Shown piece after piece: positions 26,631-34,775 of a DNA stretch of 64,000 bases. The number at the start of each line of letters is the position of its first letter. The first letter of the stretch is position 1. Location: contig JAOMBO010000003.1 in the NCBI GenBank assembly GCA_028344575.1, forward strand, positions 62,001 to 126,000, written 5' to 3'. Origin of the DNA: Candidatus Nitrosopelagicus sp. GTDB lineage: Archaea; Thermoproteota; Nitrososphaeria; Nitrososphaerales; Nitrosopumilaceae. A model generated the notes under the pieces. That model worked only from the letters and a program-made list of their open reading frames with translations, was not told the origin of the DNA and made no database searches. A program made the translations under genes and the position numbers.

Positions 26631-28037
26631 TTATTGATTTAGTTTTGATTTGATCAATTCAAGTGTTTTAACAGGATCAGCTTTACCTTTTGTTTTCTGC
26701 ATTACTTTCCCAACTAGGAAATTCACTGTTTCAGGACGTTCTTTTGCATCAATTACTGCCTGTTTTTCATCTTCAAAAATTTTAGATATTATAGTATCAA
26801 TTTCAGATGAATCCGAAACTTGACCCAAATCCATTTCTTGTAATACATTTTTTGTATCTTTACCAGATTTCACAATTTCTTGAAGTGCAACTTTTGCAGA
26901 ATTTCTAGTTATTGCTTTAGAATTTATCGCATCAATCAAGTCAGATAGATGTTTAGAGGTAATTTTCGAGTTTTGTTGTTTTTCTTTGGTATCAATAAAT
27001 CCTATAACGTCAGTTGTTATCAGGTTTGCAATATCTTTTGCATTGTGATCAGAGTATGCATTTTCAAATAATTTTGAATAGTATCTATCTGATGCAATAA
27101 TGTCTGCAACTTGTGGTGTGATATCAAATTTTTCAATATATCTTTCTTTTTTAGAACTAATACTCTCAGGCATATTTTCTTTTAATCTATCTCTTGTACT
27201 TTGATCAATTTTTACCCACGGAATATCATTTTCTAAGAAATATCTATAGTCTTGATCTTCTTCTTTACTTCTAGAACTAACTGTTATCTTTCTTCTATCA
27301 TCCCAGTGTCTAGTTTCTTGAGCAATTTCGATATCCCTCTCAAACAAACTTTGTTGTCGTGTAATTTCAAAATGTAATGCTTTTTCGAGATCATGAAATG
27401 AACCTATGTTTTTAATTTCAACTTTATTTCCACCTTCAATTGAAACATTTCCGTCAGCACGCATTGCACCTTCTAACCCAGGCTCTGCTACCCCAAGGTT
27501 TTCCAATAAATCTGACAAAATATTCAAAAATAATCTAACTTGACGTGGACTTTCAAAATCAGGGTCAGTCACAATTTCAACTAATGGAGTTCCTGCACGA
27601 TTATAATCTACAAGCGTAATTTTGGTTCTTTCAGATGCACCTTCGTAAATAATTCGTCCAGGATCCTCTTCTAGTTGAATACGTCGAATTTTGATTTTTT
27701 TATCTTCAACACTAACGTAACCCTCTCCCCCAACACTCATGTCTCCATAAACATTGAGTTGTGTAATCTGAAAGTTTTTTGGTAAATCTGGATAAAAATA
27801 ATTTTTTCTGAAAAATGCAATTTTTTCAGGCGTATCGCACGTTAGTGCAAGTGCAATACTTGTTGCAGATTCAACTGCTTTCTGATTTAATCTCGGTAAT
27901 GAACCTGGCAACCCCATACATACAGGACAAATGTTGTGGTTTGGTTCAAACTCCCTGTAATTTGCCTTACATGAACAAAATAATTTACTCTCTAACTTTG
28001 TTAGTTGGCAGTGAATCTCCAATCCTATTTTTGTCAT
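26631..28037 (-). CDS. gatB: Asp-tRNA(Asn)/Glu-tRNA(Gln) amidotransferase subunit B
   Basis: Activates the carboxyl of Asp- or Glu-tRNA and uses GatA-derived ammonia. 468 residues. N-terminal GLEIHCQLTKLESKLFCSC with zinc cysteines and CPVCMGLPGSLP, then the kinase-like core (FYPDLPKNFQITQ), and a C-terminal YqeY-like tRNA-binding tail (NFLVGKVMQKTKGKADP). Starts overlapping the gatA stop by 4 bp. With AspRS of archaeal type here, it probably makes Asn-tRNA. Confidence 0.96.
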   Translation of the reverse strand: MTKIGLEIHCQLTKLESKLFCSCKANYREFEPNHNICPVCMGLPGSLPRLNQKAVESATSIALALTCDTPEKIAFFRKNYFYPDLPKNFQITQLNVYGDMSVGGEGYVSVEDKKIKIRRIQLEEDPGRIIYEGASERTKITLVDYNRAGTPLVEIVTDPDFESPRQVRLFLNILSDLLENLGVAEPGLEGAMRADGNVSIEGGNKVEIKNIGSFHDLEKALHFEITRQQSLFERDIEIAQETRHWDDRRKITVSSRSKEEDQDYRYFLENDIPWVKIDQSTRDRLKENMPESISSKKERYIEKFDITPQVADIIASDRYYSKLFENAYSDHNAKDIANLITTDVIGFIDTKEKQQNSKITSKHLSDLIDAINSKAITRNSAKVALQEIVKSGKDTKNVLQEMDLGQVSDSSEIDTIISKIFEDEKQAVIDAKERPETVNFLVGKVMQKTKGKADPVKTLELIKSKLNQ

Positions 28038-29482
28038 AATGGAACCTCTGGTAATTGAGTCTTTGATTCTAATGCATATGCAGATTGAAATAATGATTTT
28101 TCTTTCAAACTATTTGCCATAATTTGCATTCCTATAGGAAGTCCATTAATCACTCGGTATGGAACTGAAATTGCAGGTTTGCCAGTAAGATTCGCAGTAA
28201 CCGTATTGTAATCTAGTAACATTAACGTTACAGGATCATCAATTTTTTCTCCAAATTTAAACGGCTGTACAGGTGCGGTAGGTGCAATAAGATAATCAAA
28301 TTTTTCAAATGCCTTATTTATTTCCAAAATTAATTTTGATTTTACTTTTAGTGCCTTTAAGAAATATTTACCAGCATGCCCTGCAGAGGGTACAAATCCT
28401 CCTAGAATAATTCTACGTGTTACTTCCGGTCCAAATTTTGCCCGTGATTTGGATATGTAAGAATTGTATTCATAGCCTTCCGATTCTAAATCATAACCAT
28501 AGCGTATGTTATCATAACGTGCTAAATTACTACCCGCTTCAGTTGAAGTTATCGTATAATATGCAGCAACAGTATAAGGGATGGTAGGAAGTGATATTTC
28601 TTCACATGAAGCACCTAAACTCTCAAAATCACCTATAGCATCTTTTGTAGCTGTAGAAACTTCTGAGCTTAAACCTTCAGACGTGGTCATTTCTTTTATA
28701 ATTCCAATTTTCTTACCTTCAATTCCATCTTCAATGTTTTCCAGATAATTTACATTGTTGTTATCGATTGTGGTGTCATCATTAGCATCTTGACCTGCAA
28801 TTACGTTTAACAAAAATGCAGAATCTTTTACAGTTTTTGTCATCGGACCAATCTGTTCAATACTATTCGCATAAGAAATCAAACCATATCTGCTGATTAA
28901 TCCATATGTCGGTTTTAGACCTACAACTGAACAAAAACTAGCAGGGTTTCTAACAGATCCTCCTGTATCAGAACCTAGTGATGCAAGACACTCATTTGCA
29001 GCAACAGATGCAGCACTTCCTCCTGAAGATCCTCCTGGAACATAGTCAAGATTCCAGGGATTTTTTGTAGGACCAAATGCACTAAATTCGGTAGTTAAAC
29101 CCATAGCAAATTCATCCAAATTCGTTTTACCTGTAATCACTGCATCTTCATTTTGTAAACGATTTACCACGGTGGAGGTGTAAGGGGCAATGAAATTTTC
29201 TAATATTTTTGAAGCACATGTGGTTTTAGTACCTGTAATGCAAATGTTGTCTTTGATTGAAATTGGAAATCCATAACACTGACCAATTTTCTCTCCCGAT
29301 GATATTTTTTTATCAATAAGTTTTGCATCGTTTAATGCAGAATCATTTAATGATAGATACGCATGTACGTCCCCATCCACATCTTTAATTCTCTGTAAAG
29401 TTACAGCAGTAAATTCTTCAGCAGTAAAAGTTCCAGATTTTACATCTTCAATGTATTTTAGGATAGAAGTATTCAGATTCAT
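28034..29482 (-). CDS. gatA: Asp-tRNA(Asn)/Glu-tRNA(Gln) amidotransferase subunit A
   Basis: Amidase-signature subunit releasing ammonia from glutamine or asparagine. 482 residues. Catalytic triad positions: Lys77 in PISIKDNIC, cis-Ser in GGSSGGSAAS (~152-153) and nucleophile Ser176 in DTGGSVRNP. Abuts gatC with no gap and overlaps gatB by 4 bp, giving a compact gatCAB operon. Confidence 0.97.
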   Translation of the reverse strand: MNLNTSILKYIEDVKSGTFTAEEFTAVTLQRIKDVDGDVHAYLSLNDSALNDAKLIDKKISSGEKIGQCYGFPISIKDNICITGTKTTCASKILENFIAPYTSTVVNRLQNEDAVITGKTNLDEFAMGLTTEFSAFGPTKNPWNLDYVPGGSSGGSAASVAANECLASLGSDTGGSVRNPASFCSVVGLKPTYGLISRYGLISYANSIEQIGPMTKTVKDSAFLLNVIAGQDANDDTTIDNNNVNYLENIEDGIEGKKIGIIKEMTTSEGLSSEVSTATKDAIGDFESLGASCEEISLPTIPYTVAAYYTITSTEAGSNLARYDNIRYGYDLESEGYEYNSYISKSRAKFGPEVTRRIILGGFVPSAGHAGKYFLKALKVKSKLILEINKAFEKFDYLIAPTAPVQPFKFGEKIDDPVTLMLLDYNTVTANLTGKPAISVPYRVINGLPIGMQIMANSLKEKSLFQSAYALESKTQLPEVPL

Positions 29483-29749
29483 CTAGTTCATCTTTGGGGC
29501 ACGAACATAATGTTCACGGAAGTTCTTTAATGATTCAATTAGTTTTTTATCATTTGGAATAAATTCATCTTTTCGTAATTCGTTTAATGATTTTTGTTGA
29601 GATGTGATTTCTTGAGATGATAGATCAATTTGGTCTAAAATATCAAAATATTCAAGCATTTTCTTTACACGGCTTACATGCTCACCATGCTCTTCTAGAT
29701 CAATTTTCATTAATTCTGCTACTCTGATTATTTCTTCTTCATCAACCAA
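29483..29749 (-). CDS. gatC: Asp-tRNA(Asn)/Glu-tRNA(Gln) amidotransferase subunit C
   Basis: 88-residue helper that wraps around GatA and GatB and stabilises the complex. Family traits: EEEIIRVAELMKIDLEEHG at the start, VKKMLEYFDILDQID, and a C-terminal LRKDEF...RAPKM. TTG start at 29749 is the only reasonable one. First gene of the gatCAB operon; divergent from the surface-sugar cluster, with a 75-bp shared upstream region. Confidence 0.92.
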   Translation of the reverse strand: MVDEEEIIRVAELMKIDLEEHGEHVSRVKKMLEYFDILDQIDLSSQEITSQQKSLNELRKDEFIPNDKKLIESLKNFREHYVRAPKMN

Positions 29750-29824
29750 TTTTTTTCCTATATGTTTATTCTATAAATCTCCATTGGCAAGTAATTAATA
29801 TTACAAACTATTGAAACTATTGAA

Positions 29825-30529
29825 ATGAAATGTGTCATTTTGGCAGGTGGATATGGCACTAGAATTACTGAAGAATCTTATTTGAAACCAAAACCTATGA
29901 TAGAGATTGGTCAAAAACCAATATTATGGCATATAATGAAAAGTTATTCTACATATGGCATTAATGATTTTATAATTTGCTGTGGTTATAGAGGAGATGT
30001 CATAAAAGAATATTTTGAAAAGTATGATTCGGATTCATGGAATGTAGACCTTATGGATACAGGGGAAAATACAATGACAGGAGGAAGATTGAAAAGAATT
30101 GAAGAAAAAATAGATAATACATTCTGCGTAACATACGGAGATGGATTAAGTAACATCAATATTAAAAAATTAATTGAGTTTCATAATGACCAAAAAACTA
30201 TTGCAACATTAACTGCAGTTCATCCTCCGGAGAGATTTGGTATATTGGATTTATCCGGAGACTATGTGAAGGAATTTCATGAAAAGTTTAGTGGAGAATC
30301 ATCATGGATAAATGGAGGATTTTTTGTCTTTGAGCCAGAAATTTTTAGATATTTGAATGAAGGAGATTCAACTGTATTGGAAAAAAAACCTATGGAAAAT
30401 TTAGCGAAGGAGAATGAATTAACAGCATTTAGACATAAAGAATTTTGGCATCCTATGGATACATTAAGAGATAAGAATCATTTAGAAAAATTATGGAGTT
30501 CTCAAAATCCACCATGGAAAAACTGGTAA
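29825..30529 (+). CDS. rfbF: Glucose-1-phosphate cytidylyltransferase
   Basis: Forms CDP-glucose from CTP and glucose 1-phosphate. 234 residues (usual ~257; slightly short in the loop regions). Motifs LAGGYGTRITEESYLKPKPM (residues ~6-25), GQKPILWHIMKSYSTYG, FIICCGYRGDVIKEYF and VTYGDGLSNINI with the metal Asp. First gene of the sugar cluster; 1 bp before rfbG. In known pathways the product goes to CDP-glucose 4,6-dehydratase, as here. Confidence 0.94.
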   Translation: MKCVILAGGYGTRITEESYLKPKPMIEIGQKPILWHIMKSYSTYGINDFIICCGYRGDVIKEYFEKYDSDSWNVDLMDTGENTMTGGRLKRIEEKIDNTFCVTYGDGLSNINIKKLIEFHNDQKTIATLTAVHPPERFGILDLSGDYVKEFHEKFSGESSWINGGFFVFEPEIFRYLNEGDSTVLEKKPMENLAKENELTAFRHKEFWHPMDTLRDKNHLEKLWSSQNPPWKNW

Positions 30530-30530
30530 A

Positions 30531-31640
30531 ATGCACATAGAAGATACATTTCATAAAATCTTTAGAAATAAAAATATCTTCATAACTGGTCATACGGGGT
30601 TTATAGGAACTTGGTTGTCATTATGGCTAACATTATTGGGTGCAAATGTTACAGGATATTCATTAGGATATCCCACAAGACCTTCGTTTTTTGAAATAAT
30701 ATCCTTAGAAAATGAAATTAATCATATCGAAGGAGATTTACAAAATTTTAAAAAAATTTCACAATGTATCAATGAATGTAGTCCGGATATTGTATTTCAT
30801 CTTGGAGCGCAATCACTTGTAAGAAAATCATATGCGGAGCCACTAAATACATTAAACACAAACATACTTGGAACTGCTAATTTGTTAGAATCAGTTCGAA
30901 ATTGTAAAAATATCAAAGTCACTATTAATATGACTAGTGATAAATGCTACGATAACACATGTAGTGAAAAGCCACATTCGGAAAATGATCCGATGGGAGG
31001 ATTTGACCCATATAGTGCCAGTAAAGGAGCATCAGAATTAATTACATCATCCTACAGAAATTCGTTTTTTAATTCTAAAAATTCCTGTAAAATAGCAACC
31101 GTGAGATGTGGGAATGTTATTGGAGGAGGAGATTGGTCAGATGATAGAATAATTCCTGATTCAATTAAAGCATTAACAAAAAAACAAAATATCAAAATTA
31201 GAAATCCTGCTGCAACAAGACCCTGGCAATATGTTTTAGAATCAATTTCAGGAATATTGTGGCTAACTACCACTATGTTGGAAGAAAAAGGATTTGATGA
31301 GGCATGGAATTTTGGCCCAAATGCAAATAATACAAATTCTGTATCCGTGGAAAAATTAGTGAAGAAAATGATCACTATTTGGAATTCAAAAAATATAATT
31401 GAGATGCAAAATACAAATAATGAGTTTCATGAATCAAAATTATTGGTTCTTGATTCATCAAAGGCCAATACAAAATTAAAATGGAAAAATGTTTGTTCCA
31501 TAGATGAAGCAATAACTGAAACTGTGGAATGGTATAAAAAATATGAAAAAGATAATGAAAAAATGAATGAATTTTCAATTAATCAAATTAAGAAGTATGT
31601 TAATTTGGCAGGACAAAGAGATTTAATCTGGACTAAATGA
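30531..31640 (+). CDS. rfbG: CDP-glucose 4,6-dehydratase
   Basis: NAD-dependent extended SDR converting CDP-glucose to CDP-4-keto-6-deoxyglucose. 369 residues. Motif FITGHTGFIGTWLSLWL (~16-32), SDKCYDN with catalytic Thr/Asp-Lys region, and DPYSASKGASELI holding Tyr-x-x-x-Lys (~155). RCGNVIGGGDWSDDRIIPD is characteristic of RfbG. The gene is followed after 9 bp by the DegT-type gene. Establishes that the cluster makes a CDP-activated 6-deoxyhexose. Confidence 0.95.
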   Translation: MHIEDTFHKIFRNKNIFITGHTGFIGTWLSLWLTLLGANVTGYSLGYPTRPSFFEIISLENEINHIEGDLQNFKKISQCINECSPDIVFHLGAQSLVRKSYAEPLNTLNTNILGTANLLESVRNCKNIKVTINMTSDKCYDNTCSEKPHSENDPMGGFDPYSASKGASELITSSYRNSFFNSKNSCKIATVRCGNVIGGGDWSDDRIIPDSIKALTKKQNIKIRNPAATRPWQYVLESISGILWLTTTMLEEKGFDEAWNFGPNANNTNSVSVEKLVKKMITIWNSKNIIEMQNTNNEFHESKLLVLDSSKANTKLKWKNVCSIDEAITETVEWYKKYEKDNEKMNEFSINQIKKYVNLAGQRDLIWTK

Positions 31641-31649
31641 GAAAATCTC

Positions 31650-32855
31650 ATGAGTACAAATTTAGATGAATTACGTGTACCATATGGATTAGCAGTTCAT
31701 GATGAAGAAGAAGAAAATGCAGTTCTTGAAATAATAAAAAACAAAAAAACAATCATGGGTGAGAAAGTAAAACAATTTGAAAAAAATATTGCAGAAATAT
31801 TTGCAAAAAGGTTTGGTACAATGGTTAATTCAGGGTCATCTGCAAATCTATTAGCATTTGAAGCACTAAATTTTCCACATAATTCCGAAATCATTACACC
31901 CATTCTTACATTTGCAACTACATTATCCCCAATTATTAAAAAAGAACTCACTCCAGTTTTCGTTGATGTCGAACCTGAAACATTTATTGTAAATGTTGAT
32001 CAAGTTGAAGAATCCATCACGAGCAATACGAAAGCTTTGATGATTCCATCACTTTTAGGAAATATACCGAATATGAAAAGATTAAGAAAAATTGCAGACG
32101 ATAATAATTTGACGTTTATTGAAGATTCTGCAGATACACTTGGTGCAACATACGATAATATGTCAACTGGAAAATATTCTGATATATCTACTACAAGTTT
32201 CTACGGATCACATATAATTACGGCTGCAGGTGAAGGAGGAATGATTTGTTGTAATGATCAAGAATTAGATGAAAAATTTCGAATTCTACGTGGATGGGGA
32301 AGATCATCGGCATTAAATGAATCTGAAAAAATTGAAGAACGATTTAATGTCGAATTAGATGACATTCCATATGATTCAAAGTTTATTTTTGAAGAAATTG
32401 GATATAATTTTCTACCTACGGAAATTAGTGCAGCATTTGGATTAATACAATTAAAAAAATTAAAAGGATTTGCAGAAATAAGAGAACAGAATTTTACAAA
32501 ACTTTTCGAATTTTTCCAAAATCAAAAATTCTTTAAATTACCAAAACAGCTACCGGAAGTAAAGACATCTTGGCTTGCATTTCCATTGACAATTGATTCA
32601 AATGCACCATTTTCCAGAATAGAAATTGTCAAATATTTAGAAGCACACGGAATTCAAACAAGACCAGTATTCACAGGTAATGTTTTACGTCAACCGGCAT
32701 TCAAAGAAATAAATTTTAAGAATTTAGGTCGCGACTTTGATGTGACAAATAATATAATGAAAAATTCATTTTTGATTGGTTGTAATCATGGATTAAATGA
32801 CGAACATATTAAAAAGATGAAAGATGTGTTTAAAACATTTCTTGATAAATTTTAA
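31650..32855 (+). CDS. DegT-fold CDP-4-keto-6-deoxyhexose 3-dehydratase (RfbH/ColD-like)
   Basis: 401-residue PLP-fold protein. The Schiff-base lysine of DegT aminotransferases is replaced by His188 in SFYGSHIITAAGEGG, the hallmark of the 3-dehydratases RfbH/E1 and ColD, which use PMP to remove the C3 hydroxyl. RfbH/E1 also carry four cysteines for a [2Fe-2S] cluster after the GxWGR motif; here RGWGRSSALNESEK has none, so it should work like ColD, without Fe-S. Product would be CDP-4-keto-3,6-dideoxyglucose. C-terminal FLIGCNHGLNDEHI is family-like. No reductase E3 gene is present. Confidence 0.88.
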   Translation: MSTNLDELRVPYGLAVHDEEEENAVLEIIKNKKTIMGEKVKQFEKNIAEIFAKRFGTMVNSGSSANLLAFEALNFPHNSEIITPILTFATTLSPIIKKELTPVFVDVEPETFIVNVDQVEESITSNTKALMIPSLLGNIPNMKRLRKIADDNNLTFIEDSADTLGATYDNMSTGKYSDISTTSFYGSHIITAAGEGGMICCNDQELDEKFRILRGWGRSSALNESEKIEERFNVELDDIPYDSKFIFEEIGYNFLPTEISAAFGLIQLKKLKGFAEIREQNFTKLFEFFQNQKFFKLPKQLPEVKTSWLAFPLTIDSNAPFSRIEIVKYLEAHGIQTRPVFTGNVLRQPAFKEINFKNLGRDFDVTNNIMKNSFLIGCNHGLNDEHIKKMKDVFKTFLDKF

Positions 32856-32877
32856 TCTAAGAACATACTGAAGAGAT

Positions 32878-33546
32878 ATGCAAACAAAAACAGCATTAAT
32901 TACAGGCGCCTCTAGAGGAATCGGTAATTCGATAAAAGAGAATCTTGAAAATGAGGGAATAAGAATTATCAGTCCTTCACGTAATGAACTTGATTTATCA
33001 CATTCAGAATCAATAGACAAATTTCTATCTCAAATATCCTCAGATATAGATATCATAGTAAATAATGCAGGTATGCTGAAAGTGGGAAAATCAACCGAAC
33101 TATCAACAAAAGATTTCCAAGAAATATTACAAGTAAATGTGATAGCACCATTCCAAATAATTTCTGGAATCGTCGAAAAAATGAAACAGCGAAAATATGG
33201 ACGGATAGTGAATATTAGTTCCATTTGGGGACAGAAATCAAAAAATGGCCGAAGTCTTTACTCTACTAGTAAATCTGCATTAGATGCGTTAACAAGATCA
33301 CTTGCCATAGAATTTGCAACATATGGTATTTTGATCAATTCAGTTGCTCCAGGATATATTGAAACAGATATGATGAAACAATATAACTCTGAAAAAGAAC
33401 TTGCGATGATTAAAGAAAATATACCGATGAAACGATTTGGTAAAAAAGTTGAGATCTCAGAATTAGTGAAATTTTTGTGCTCAGAAAAAAATTCATACAT
33501 AACGGGACAAATTATCACGATCGATGGAGGATATGTCTGTAAATAA
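32878..33546 (+). CDS. Short-chain dehydrogenase/reductase
   Basis: 222-residue classical SDR. TGASRGIGNSI (~9-19) cofactor motif, NNAGML, and catalytic Ser-Tyr-x-x-x-Lys in NISSIWGQ...LYSTSKSALDAL (~138-160). The closing IITIDGGYVCK is typical. Within the sugar cluster it may reduce a keto group after chain branching (compare YerF in yersiniose synthesis) or a C4 ketone. Stands 22 bp after the DegT-type gene. Confidence 0.9.
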   Translation: MQTKTALITGASRGIGNSIKENLENEGIRIISPSRNELDLSHSESIDKFLSQISSDIDIIVNNAGMLKVGKSTELSTKDFQEILQVNVIAPFQIISGIVEKMKQRKYGRIVNISSIWGQKSKNGRSLYSTSKSALDALTRSLAIEFATYGILINSVAPGYIETDMMKQYNSEKELAMIKENIPMKRFGKKVEISELVKFLCSEKNSYITGQIITIDGGYVCK

Positions 33547-33594
33547 TAAGATCATTACCGCAATAATTTTTAGATATCATTACAGAAAACTAAT

Positions 33595-34770
33595 ATGAAA
33601 AAATTATCTGAATTATCTAACAGAATAGATGGTCAACCAATGTTCAAATTACTTGAAAAGGTGAAAGAATTAGAATCGAAAGGACAGCATATTATTCATT
33701 TTGAAATTGGAGACCCAGATTTTCAAACTCCACAAAATATTTCTAATGCAGGAATAAAAGCAATCAAAGAAGGGGTTACACATTATGTTAGTTCATTTGG
33801 ATTTACAGAATTTCGAGAAAAGATACGTGTCGCTACAGAAAAATCAAGAGGTTTTAAACCCGATTTAGATCAAGTGCTCATAACACCGGGTGCAAATATA
33901 GCAATATTTTATGCAATAAGTTGCATTGTTAATCCGGGCGAAGAGATTATTTTACCAGATCCAGGATTCCCGACATATTATTCAACAATCAAAATGTGTA
34001 ACGCAATACCTGTAAGAATACCACTTCTCGAATCAAATCAATTTAGAATGAATCCAAAAGATATAGAAAAATCAATTACAGACAAAACAAGAATGATTAT
34101 AATTAATTCTCCACAAAATCCAACTGGGTCTGTAATGACGAAAGAGGAAATTGAAAATACATATGAAATTGCAAAAAAACATGATGTTTATCTTTACAGT
34201 GACGAAATTTATGCCCGAATGATCTATAAAGATGCGGTTTTTAGCTCACCATCAATTTATGATAAATGTAAACAAAATACAATTATTTCAAATGGATTTA
34301 GTAAGGCATTCGCCATGACGGGATGGCGATTAGGAGCAGTTATTGGTCCAACACAAATTATTGAAAAAATGAGACTGTTACTAGAAACTACATCATCATG
34401 CGTACCACCATTTATTCAAAAAGCAGGAATAGAGGCTATCGAAGGAGAACAATCATCACAAAAAAAGATGTATGATGAATATGAGAGTAGAAGAGATAAG
34501 ATTGTTAAACGTATTAATTCAATTTCAGGATTAAGCTGTGTTACACCAGGAGGGGCATTTTATATTTTTGTCAATATTAAAAAAACCGGAATGACCAGCA
34601 ATCAATTTTGCGAATACATGCTAAATGATGCAGGAGTTGCAATGTTGCCGGGCACTAGTTTCGGAAAATTTGGAGAAGGGTTTGTTAGAATTTGCTATGC
34701 AGTAGGACAAAACGATATCAATGATGCAATGGAACGGATCACAATATCAATAAGCAAGTTGGATTTTTAA
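33595..34770 (+). CDS. Class I/II aminotransferase (aspartate aminotransferase-like)
   Basis: 391-residue fold type I PLP enzyme. PLP Lys in SNGFSKAFAMTGWRLGAV (~235), Asn/Asp pair NSPQNPTGS...YSDEIYA, Tyr region HYVSSFGF. Substrate not evident; similar proteins transaminate Asp, Ala or aromatic acids. It lies 5 bp before the ThDP enzyme, so the two are coupled, and may make the 2-oxo acid the ThDP enzyme uses. Could also be a general aspartate aminotransferase placed here. Confidence 0.9.
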   Translation: MKKLSELSNRIDGQPMFKLLEKVKELESKGQHIIHFEIGDPDFQTPQNISNAGIKAIKEGVTHYVSSFGFTEFREKIRVATEKSRGFKPDLDQVLITPGANIAIFYAISCIVNPGEEIILPDPGFPTYYSTIKMCNAIPVRIPLLESNQFRMNPKDIEKSITDKTRMIIINSPQNPTGSVMTKEEIENTYEIAKKHDVYLYSDEIYARMIYKDAVFSSPSIYDKCKQNTIISNGFSKAFAMTGWRLGAVIGPTQIIEKMRLLLETTSSCVPPFIQKAGIEAIEGEQSSQKKMYDEYESRRDKIVKRINSISGLSCVTPGGAFYIFVNIKKTGMTSNQFCEYMLNDAGVAMLPGTSFGKFGEGFVRICYAVGQNDINDAMERITISISKLDF

Positions 34771-34775
34771 AAAAC

